Positions 10,369-19,700 of a stretch of 41,722 nt of DNA are shown here, piece by piece. The number at the start of each line of letters is the position of its first letter. Position 1 is the stretch's first letter. The notes beneath the pieces are model-generated. The model did not search any database. It had not been told where the DNA came from and saw only the letters and a list, made by a program, of their open reading frames with translations. The DNA lies in assembly GCA_024196135.1 (NCBI GenBank), contig JAMQCK010000190.1, positions 1 through 41,722 on the forward strand, written 5' to 3'. Made by a program: the position numbers and the translations under genes. This stretch comes from Pleurotus ostreatus/Saccharomyces cerevisiae fusant (taxonomy: Eukaryota > Opisthokonta).

Positions 10369-11564
10369 TGTATTATCTGCGAAGCCATGAGCGCCACGCG
10401 CGAGCAGTGAGACGCGGCGAACACGCACAGAACGGGTCTATGTTCCCGCCGCCCATCGTGTGGTGGTTTGGTATGTGCAGAGTGGGTTGATGGCTGGCGA
10501 TGGGTCGAAGGAGCAGGGCAGGTGCGCGGCGTCAACGGTGGTGGAAGGCAAGCTATGGAGGGCGCTTAAGCTGAGCTTGAATCGAGCACGGGACTTGGTT
10601 CGAGGGCGGCGTGCTGACGCGGTCGTCCGTTGATGTAACGATGACTCACTATCAATGGACAATGGAAGGCGCCGGCGCGTGCGGCTGCTTGGGCGGAGGG
10701 GAAGGACCGCGGTGAAAGCGCGCGCTGGAGTACAATGCAGGATGAGAACAAGAGCGCGACAGACGTGCTGTAGACGCACCTTTCATTCTCTTAGATTGAG
10801 GGGACAGCCAGCGGGCGCTCATACACCTACTCATGAGAGTCTATGCAGCTCGAGAACTCCATTTCTTCGAGATCGAGTTCGTGCCGGCCTCGTGGATATG
10901 ATGCAGCGTTGGGAGAATGGGCTCAAGGAGGATTGCTGTGGGATTCTGGCAAGTAGTACGAGTCATTCAGTCTTGCTGTGTCCACGGCATATGCGATAAG
11001 CAGCGTCGATGTTTGGTGTATGTACAAAGAGATCGGTGTCAATCACAGGGATGAGGAGGACTGGCGGCGCGTCGGCCCGATTTTGCATACCGAAATTACC
11101 CCTCCCTTTTTCAATGGATTTCGGTTTATCTAAGGTCACATTTCCTTTGATTCTCGACTCCTTATGAGTACGGTTCTATGTCGAGTCCAGATGTATTGGA
11201 TCTGACGGAAAGCCAACTTGAAGCAGGAGTCGAAACCGTCTCCTCTCCATGCTTGAAGGATGTCACGTGTGATCAACAGTTTTCGAACTGCTCTGAGTCT
11301 GACTCTGAACTTGAACGTTGATTGCCATTTGGCAGTGACCTCTCTCGCGCGCTCGTGCTCTACAAGAGGTTAATAAAATGGGGCTGAGGTTGTCCCGGAT
11401 AATTCCCTGGCATAGGACACGCGGCTTCCTAGGGTATTGAATCGTCGATATACAGTACGCTGTGACGCAAGACGCACATACTAGGGCGCCCTCTCGCCAC
11501 GATTCCCAGGTTCATCTTGCCCCCACAGCATCGCCACTGCTGTTGACACTGTCTGCGAGTCACC
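10369..11564. other. Divergent intergenic region
   Basis: This lies between the minus-strand Ser/Pro-rich gene and plus-strand copy B, so it should hold two promoters. Pyrimidine-rich stretches sit near both starts. Small frames around 10438-10999 have no recognisable domain. A TACTAGGGCGC element at 11479 is shared with copy C. Confidence 0.55.
11479..11489 (+). promoter_or_regulatory. TACTAGGGCGC element upstream of copy B
   Basis: TACTAGGGCGCCCTCTCGCC starts 86 nt before the ATG of copy B. The same 11 bases occur 120 nt before the ATG of copy C (14216), and the next bases, CTTCCGCCGC there, are also similar. This looks like retained homologous 5' flank. Confidence 0.45.
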
Positions 11565-13796
11565 ATGACTGCCAATACTGGCGAGCCTACCACCTCTGCT
11601 CCGGCCTTGATCTCTGGCGCGACCCAGCGGCCACTCAGTGTCGGACTGAACGGCTGCCTCCTCTCACTCGAAGCTCCGGGCATCGCTGGAACCTGGACGT
11701 TATCGATCCAACCCGACCCTTTGCCCAGTCATGAACAATCGCCGCTTCCCTGGCTTGTCCGCCTGCACGATCCTCAGGGAAACCTTCATATCCCATCTGA
11801 GTATACGAAGTACGACTTCACCTATCTTCGTCGTGCTCTGGATAGATGGCAGCCATCGGCCCTGAAGCGCATTATTCCGGTAAGTATTGACGACCAAGTC
11901 GCGGAAGATGCTGAACTCTCGAAGGCCGTCGACCGCAAGGTCATGGGCTTGCTGAACAAGCTTACGATGGAGAAGTTCGACTCCTTGTCCGACCAGATCA
12001 TCGCCTGGGCGAACAAGTCGAAGAAGGAGAAGGACGGCCGCACCCTCGTTCGAATCATCCAGCTCGTCTTCGAGAAGGCGACCGACGAGGCTTCATGGTC
12101 TGAGATGTACGCGCGTCTCTGCAGGAAGATGATGGAGCGGATCAGCCCGAAGGTGCAGGACGACGGCATCCGCAACGCGGAGGGCAAGCCCATCACCGGT
12201 GGCCAGCTGTTCCGCAAGTACTTGCTCAACCGCTGTCAAGAGGACTTCGAGCGCGGCTGGGTGAACAAGGAGGCTACGGCTGCTGCTGCCGCGACCAAGG
12301 CTGTCGAGGACGAGGCCGTCAAGTCCGCCCACGAGAAGAAGGAGGGCGGCGACGACGAACCCGACCTCTACTCCGACGAGTACTACGCTGTGCAGAAGGC
12401 GAAGCGTCAAGGTCTCGGTCTCATTCGCTTCCTCGGCGAGTTGTTCAAGCTGCAGATGTTGACGGAGCGCATTATGCATCAGTGTGTGCAGAAGCTGCTC
12501 GGCAACGTCGACAAACCCGAGGAGGAGGATATTGAGAGCTTGTGCGTCCTGCTCACCATCGTTGGCGAGCTCCTCGATACCCCGCGTGCCCACGCCCATC
12601 TGGACGTCTACTTCGCACGCATGAAGGAGCTGACGAAGAAGCCGACCGTGAGCTCGCGTATGCAGTGCATGTTGCTGGTATATTACTCTGTGCTCTGTCT
12701 CTGCGAAGCATATGCTTACATCGGCTTCAGGACGTCATCGAGCTTCGGGCAAGGAATTGGCGTTCGCGTACTCAGGCTGCTGGGCCGACCACCATTGCAC
12801 AGATTCATGAGATCGTGAGCCCTCGCTATCATTGCAACCGACTCCGTACTAACGACATGCTAGGCTGCAAAGGAGAAGGCCGCCCAGGAGAAGGATGCGA
12901 TGCACCGCCAGTCCACCATGTCTCGCGGTGGGTCAGGGCGCGGTGGTGATAGGAGGGATTCAGAGTACGTCGGCCCTGATGGCTGGACAGTCGCCGGACC
13001 AGCCGTCCCGCGCCCGCCCGTCAAGGCTGGTGACCTATCTAAGATCGGCAACATCAGCAGGGCGACGCCCATGACCTTCGGGCCCGGCAGCGTCTTCGCG
13101 GGCAAGAACGCTAACAAGCGCGACTCGATCTCTCGCCAGGCATCGACGTCTAACATATTGCACGCGTTGCAGAGCGAGGGTGCTGAGCCCGTCACTGCCC
13201 CGAAGTCCAGCCGCCCGCCTAGCCGGAAACCTAGCGTCCACCTGTCCGCTGCTGCTGGCGGTAAAGCCCCACCGCAGCGCAGGAAGCTCGTCCTCCAGCC
13301 TCGAACCAAGCCTCTCGAGGAGAACAAGCCCGATGCCAGCGAGTCCGAGGACGAAGGTTCCACCGCGGCTGCGGTTGCACCTTCGAATATGTCGGAAGAG
13401 GTGGCCAAGAAGAAGGTCGAGGAGGACGTCAAGGAGTTCTTCGCCATCCGGAATATGGAGGAGGCCGAGAACTACTTCACGACACTGCCTGCGAACCATC
13501 ATCACCTGCTCATCGACAAGTTGGTGACGCAAGCGATGGATCGCAAGGAGGCGGACGTCAAGCTCGTCGGCGACCTCTTCACGCATGCACTCGGCAAGAA
13601 GCTCGTGTCAACGGAAGCCCTCGAGGAGGGCATTGCGCCCACATTGGAGTTCATCGAGGACATTGCCATCGACGTGCCGAAGGCCTGGGACTTCATGGCC
13701 ACCCTGGTGAAGGCTGCGTGCTTCGACGAGGAAACACGGACGCGGCTGGCGAACAAGTCGTCGAGAGCGGATAAGATGCTCTCCTTGCTATCGTAG
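11565..13796 (+). CDS. eIF4G paralogue lacking the eIF4E-binding half, DAP5-like (copy B)
   Basis: Exons 11565..12677, 12731..12814 and 12864..13796 give 709 residues. Residues 1-90 are a new module shared with copy C, with LVRLHDPQGN near residue 65. An RW-x-P motif follows, then MIF4G (about 122-400), a Ser/Arg-rich linker and MA3 (about 575-709). From MIF4G onwards it is about 92% identical to the full-length eIF4G by eye, and its last two exons have the same lengths as the parent's (84 and 933 nt). The eIF4E-binding YxxxxL motif, the charged coiled-coil and the N-terminal scaffold are absent. In animals the same loss defines DAP5/p97/NAT1, which supports cap-independent translation or represses cap-dependent translation; that role here is inference. 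A GTAAGT at 11880 is not used, because alignment with copy A runs straight through it. Confidence 0.83.
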
Positions 13797-13921
13797 CCTG
13801 AGGTGAGTCCGTTCAATGACACTTGTGCCTACAATGGAGCTGACAATCATATTTTTATAGAACCCCAGCGCCCCTCGTAGCTAGCGCGATGCTGCGTATC
13901 ACGTTCCAGGTCCATAACATT

Positions 13922-13948
13922 CCCGACAAGTGCATCTACCTTGTCGGG
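13922..13948. repeat. Perfect 9-bp inverted repeat (hairpin) in the copy B 3' flank
   Basis: CCCGACAAG, a 9-nt loop, then CTTGTCGGG. It lies about 125 bp after the stop of copy B. It could be an RNA structure in the 3' UTR. Confidence 0.5.
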
Positions 13949-14215
13949 CGAGCCCTCGCGAACAAGTTCCGGTCTTTCTCGTTGTGAATCATACATTGTC
14001 ATCCAGATGTGTTGGTCTATAATCTACCTCACGGCGGTCTTTGGTCTGGTAATGAATCGAAAACGAGCGACAACCTACCGCCAAAGCTACCATGCCGTCA
14101 TGCACCACGATACGTCCCTCTATCCGCTTCACGCAGCGAAAACGTGCAGCCTAGAACCTCACGCGCAGCAGCTTCCCGGCGTTCGAGCTCAATACGATCG
14201 ATAGGCGCCGTTGTG

Positions 14216-14226
14216 TACTAGGGCGC
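14216..14226 (+). promoter_or_regulatory. TACTAGGGCGC element upstream of copy C
   Basis: Identical to the 11 bases upstream of copy B. It is preceded by ATCGATAGGCGCC (14198-14210), which also precedes the TACTAG of copy A. The element sits 120 nt before the chosen ATG. Confidence 0.45.
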
Positions 14227-14335
14227 GCTTCCGCCGCAATATTCAAAGACTCGCCCCACGATCGCCTCCCTTTTTGCATCGACCACGACCAGCCCGCTCA
14301 ACCAGAATACGGTGCACACAGTCGAGGGCCATAGA

Positions 14336-16356
14336 ATGACGGCGCACGCCGACACATCTGTCTCTGGCTGCCAGCCAATATCCCATGGTCCCGCACAGGG
14401 CGAAATTGCGCTGTCCCTGACGGCTCCAGACGGCTCGGGCGTATGGGCGCTTACTATATGCCCCGCGAGATCGTTCGGCAGCACGTCGTCGCCTCCATGG
14501 ACCTTTCGTCTGCACGATCCCCAGGGTACCGCTCATGACCTGGTTGCCGGGAAACGCGACAATTCCGTCCTCCTACATCGCGCGCCGAACCCGTGGAGGC
14601 CGTTCAGCCTTCGCAGACGATATGGAGCCGATGGCGATCACGATGCGGTGGACGACGAGGACGAGTGGCGGGAGGTCGTGAGGCGAAAGGTCACTGCCCT
14701 GCTCAACAAGCTCACCGCGGGGAACCTGGACGCCATCTCCAAGCAGATCATCGAGTGGGCAAACGAGTCCGAGAACGAGGAGGACGCCAGGACGGTAAAA
14801 CTGGTTGTCCAGCTGGTGCTTGACGCGGCGAGGGACGTGCCTCTTTTGTCTGGCATGTACGCGCGCCTGTGCTACAGAGTCACCAGCCGTCCTGTTGGCT
14901 CGAGGGTCAAGGGCGATATACCTATCGACGTACACCGCACCCCTCCGTCTGGTAGCGCGCTGTTCAGCGATCTTCTGTTCGACCTCATCAAAAAGGAGTT
15001 CGGAATCATGCCATTCTCAGCAGAGCAGTGTCAAACAACCGTCACTTCGAAGGTCGCGGCTGCGCACGATGGTATCGATCGGCGACACGGAGTCGGAGTA
15101 CCTTCGCGTCAGCGCAAGGCGACGCGGCGAGGTTACGGTTTGGCGGTCTTTGTCGCCACGCTGGTCAAGTTGGGAGAATACGCGGAGGACGTCTTACTCA
15201 TGCTCGTGCATGAACTGCTCGACACCCTCATCTCTCACAAGGACTCGCAAGACATCGAGTGCCTCTGCACCTTACTCAGCATCGCCGGAGATCAGCTCGA
15301 GACGCAGTCCTCAAAGGAGAGCCTGAATCGTCATCTCTCGCGCATGAAGAAGTTGTCGAAGAGTCGAAGAGTAAGGCCGCGAGAGCGATTCATGCTGGAG
15401 GTGGGTGGCTCCCTTTGACTCTGATATTCATCGTTATCTGAAGAAAAATTCAGGATGTCATTGAACGTCGAGAATGGGGGTGGCTTCCCCCTCTTCCTCT
15501 GACACCTCGTAGCGACAGAGCCACTGTACGTCTAAATCCGTGTGTCACTGTCACCGTCAATTTCTCGACTCACATGCCACTATGGCAGATCGCGGACTGC
15601 TCGGATGAGGACTCTGCGGAAGGCCTTCCTGAACCCTCCAGTTCATACCAGTTTGCACGACGACGCCAGTCAAGACTCGTTCATGGCCAAAACCCGGTCT
15701 TACCAGAATCCGTCCCATCAGTACCAGCAAGAGCAAGTGGGAGGCCCCCGACGCAGGCTCGCGACGCTGACGGAATGAGACCATCCTTGTCATCTTTCAC
15801 TCTTCGACCCTCTGCTACGTCGAAGGGTCAGAAACCGTCGAGTCAATCGCAGATGAACCCGATGGCTAGCCCTCAAATGCCGCCTGCTCAGTCATTGCCA
15901 GGCGGTCCCGCGCCCGGTATGCAACCTGGTATGCCGCCTGCTCCTATGCGGGGCTGGTTCTATGTGAGTTGTTCCCGCAATGCAGTCGTTGGGCTCAGCT
16001 GATGTCATTGATTATCATAGCCTCCTCCTTACGGTAGTTATGTGGACCCTAATTGGGCCGCGGCTTACGGCCAGTGGTATATGCCGCAACAAGGACCCAC
16101 TGCTGTCGCGTCACCACCGGGAACGCCTGCTAGCGCAACCGTTCCCGTGCCCGGAGGACGTCTCAACCAGAGCGCGGCACCGCTTACTCCCTCGTCGCCC
16201 TCGTCGCCTGCTCGCAAGATCACCCTTCGTGCGAAGGATGGTAGCGAGATTAAGTTTGACAAGTTTGGGCAGAAAGGACAACAGGCCGCTGCCTCTCCCG
16301 CGACGCCGACGGTGACTGGCTCGCGCTGGTCAGTCAAGATTGAGAAGCGAACGTAG
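14336..16356 (+). CDS. Chimeric eIF4G-derived gene with inverted domain order (copy C)
   Basis: Exons 14336..15400, 15454..15525, 15589..15963 and 16021..16356 give 615 residues. Residues 1-90 match the N-terminal module of copy B (FRLHDPQGTAHDL). Residues 115-355 are a strongly diverged MIF4G-like region (RKVTALLNKLTAGNLDAI). There is no MA3. Instead, from about residue 467 the protein is nearly identical to a segment from the N-terminal half of the full-length eIF4G (QMNPMASPQMPPAQSLPGG, then YVDPNWAAAYGQWYM), including the parental 57-nt intron at the same place. The frame ends at TAG 16354, where the parent has a Glu codon, and homology continues a further 30 nt or so. A start at 14312 is also in frame. 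It could be a functional chimera or a recent fusion that is decaying; no other frame break was seen. Confidence 0.68.
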
Positions 16357-16745
16357 GCTCACGAGAAGCGGATTGCCGCCAAGAAGGCAGTGTCTTCACT
16401 GACATGGGGTACGTAGTTCTTGACTTGATCTCCATGCTCAGCAGTCAGGTCCATGGGGCTATGGATCGAGCCCTCCTTGCGCGACGCAAGCCTGAACAAC
16501 AACTCTCGTCATATACATGTCAATTGAATCGTTTACTCTCTGGACGCTCTGTTACAGACCTCGAATGTTTTCTTTACGAGCTGCTTCCCTTTGTGTCAAT
16601 TGCGTGCACACAATTCCAGGTCCAATGCTATTCCACCATGCGTGTCTTGTACATAAGTTACTTGAAGTCCGTGCTATCCAATGTGTTGTGCAATTCCGTG
16701 TGCAAATGTCCATAAATGCAGCGCTTCAGCGTCCAGAATGCAAAA
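16357..16745. other. Intergenic region after copy C
   Basis: The first 30 nt or so still match eIF4G coding sequence (AHEKRIAA block) beyond the stop of copy C, then similarity ends. The rest is the convergent 3' flank of copy C and of the kinase gene. No gene was recognised. Confidence 0.6.
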
Positions 16746-19700
16746 TTACAACTTCGTCGTCGGTTCCTTCTCATCAGGCTTGAATCGCAGTCGAGCTAAC
16801 AGCACCGTTCGTGGAGGGTCTCCGCTACCCGATACCTTGCTCGCCGTGACGCTTTTCTGCGGGTCGTCTGTATCGTAGCTCGGACCCGCGACATCCGGAG
16901 CCGTGTCCATCGTGAACCTGCCCCACGGCTGGCCTTGTACCGGCGAGGCGTATACATTGAAGTGCGCCTGCCCGTCCGGGTGTACGTGGCTCACGAACAA
17001 AGCGTGGTCTGGAGCGTCGAGCGTACCGACCACTGCAAGTAACGTGATGCGTCAGAATAGTCATCGGGACGTTCGAGTGCAAAGCGTACCGAAGAATAGG
17101 TCCTCTTTCCCGATATGATGATCCCGACCGTATGCACGCACGACGGCGTCGACATTGTTGACGAACCAACGCTTCGCTGCGTCGGCCGAGTAGAGATACC
17201 GGTATGTCGCCGTCTCAGTGCACAGGTATGCCACCTTGTGTCCTGAACGAAGAGGGTACGAGTAGCGGCGGGAAATGCTCTCGCTGTCGACCGTTGTGAG
17301 CCCCGGAGTGATCAGGAAACAGTCAAAGCACTCACGAGCTTGCACCACCGCCACGACTTTTGTAGGTCAAGAACCCAACGATGGCGTCCAGGCCTCTTTG
17401 CGCGATGCCGCGCTTTTCGACCTGTTGTACGCCGACGCGCCACGTACCGTAGCCGCTCACGCTCGGGAGCCCACGTATACTCTCCTCTTCCGCATGGTCA
17501 GGCGCGAATGCGTTAAACAGCGTCACGAAGCGTCCCGAAGGTTTGGAGAGGTATCCGACGGCGCCAACCTCTACGGGTGTAGGTGTCCACAGCGGAAGGT
17601 TCACTGTAGAAGCAACAAGTCAGCGAGTTTATCATCCTTATCGAGAGTATAACTCACGCGACGGATGATACTCGTGGTTGAGCAATAGCCTATACCGACG
17701 CTCATTCTTGATCTCTGCCAACATTTCTGTTGCAGGCGGCGGGGATTCATAGCCAGCATAGTCCGCCCCGCCTGCCGGCTCTCGCTGCTCCAAACCAGCT
17801 ACCATCGGACCTAGGACGCTGTCCGACATCCCCATACCAGCTCCAACTTCTTCGTCGTGCATGAACAGACTCGATGCACGACTGCTCGAGGTGTACAACA
17901 CCGGCTCCGGCATGTGCATCGGCGGTCCCCCGATCACGCCAGCCTCGCGAAGCAATCCCTCGTCGCTCGTCGATGACGAGGACGACATGGATACGGACTC
18001 CTCCATGTGGAAGTAGTACCCGCCTTCAGGTGACTCAGACACGGCAGGCTTTGACGAGACCCCTCCGGACGAGTTCCTGCCCTCTGGCGCTGTCGCATAC
18101 GACGTCGAGTCGGACTGAGATGGCGCGACAGCGTGCCCTTTGGACAGTCCTGACCCGCCAGCCGGAGCAGGGGTAGGAGGAACAGCGCCAGCGCGCCCAG
18201 CGGGAGGCGTGCCCCACAGTGTGGCTGCTTGCCCAGGAGGCACTCCGACCGCATTTCCCGGGGGTGTCTTGGCCAGATCAGGCGCATTCGCCGCTTGACG
18301 AGGTACATTGATGGCACCCAAGGGCACGGTCTCCGTCCTAGGCGACATCCCGCCAGGCAGTGGCATGGGCTTGAGGTCCGGACTCGGCATTGACGATATC
18401 ATCTCCTCGTTGGTGAGAGCGTCCGGCGGCTGTTCAGATGCCTTGTCCTCGCTCCGCTCGATCCAGCCAGCTTGCTTTCGCAGACGCTTCACATCGCGAA
18501 CAACTTGGCTAAACATGGGACGCTTGAACGGATCGCGCGCCCAGCAGGCTCGAAGAAGAGCTAAGAGCACCGGGGTCGTATGGCTCGGTATGATCGCATG
18601 GATGATGCTGGCCGGACTGGCCGGGCTAGCATGGCCAGAGGTTGGTGCGCTGCTCGCTGTCGGTGTGCCATGTGCGGATATACCCGGCACCTGGGGGCGA
18701 GCATCGTTTGCTGTGAGAAAGTCAGCGATGCCCGCAAAAACCCATGTATGAACGTACTCAGAACCGCCCATCGCACTGCTTCATCGTCCAGCTGCCCCCA
18801 AGGTAGCCTTCCGAAGCCAAGTACCTCAACCGCGGTGATAGCGAACGCATAAACGTCCTGACCAGACCTCCCATCAGTAGCCAGATTGCAAGGCGAAGGT
18901 GTGACCTCACCGTCTCTGTCGTGATACGCTCCGTCGCCCCAGATAGTAGCTCGGGCGCTTGCCATCGCAGTGTACCGTCTACAAAGTTCACCATCAGTAA
19001 TCTCGAAGATTGAGGCGCTATGGCGACACTACTCACGTCCATGACCGCCGAGCCCACTGATCCGATACACCTCGCTTCGCATCTCGCTTTGACCAAAGTC
19101 AGAGATCACCGCATGGTGGTTATCGTCGACAAGTACGTTGGCGGCCTGGAAATCGTCAGCAAATATGGTGAGAACACGATGGTCAACGGCCCCAAAAAGA
19201 GTATGCATACCTTCAAGTCACCATGAAGGACCCCCTTTGAGTGCAAGTATTCCATACCTCGCGCGATCTCGAGGAGGTAGCGGAGCACGTCTGCAGGGTC
19301 CTCGTCTCCTTCTGTAGGAGGGGTGGGTCCAGGCATAGACGGTACGGGTTCGCCTGTAGGTGTCGTCGATGCACTGGACGAGCTTGAGGGTGTCCTCGAA
19401 GGGCTCTGCGCCTCCAGCGAAGCACGCAATAGCCCTACGCTCAGACTATCTTGTCTTGCGGGGCCCGGTGGACGCATGGGCGACTGACGATCGAGGCTCA
19501 TCGTGCGCTGGTGTGCGGACGCAGAGTCGCCCAGGGAAGGAAGTGCGAAGCCACCCGCGCGAGCTATACGAAACCGTTGAGCAGACAATCTCATCCATAG
19601 ATACACTACTCACCTGTTCCCGCTTCCATGATGGGGGATCCTGGCGATGTAGCTAGCTTTACATGTCCCGCCGTTGAACGGCGTGGAGAGGTAGCGCCCA

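Larger units (their letters stand above)
13797..14335. other. Intergenic region between copies B and C
   Basis: This holds the 3' UTR of copy B with a likely 3' UTR intron (13803..13860, GTGAGT..TTATAG), a perfect 9-bp hairpin at 13922..13948, and the promoter region of copy C. No gene was recognised. Confidence 0.55.

Noticed and set aside
11880..11924. Candidate intron starting GTAAGT in copy B
   Set aside because: Copy A aligns straight through the stretch (S-x-DDQ..VA-x-D) and the segment is needed to match the RKV boundary of MIF4G.
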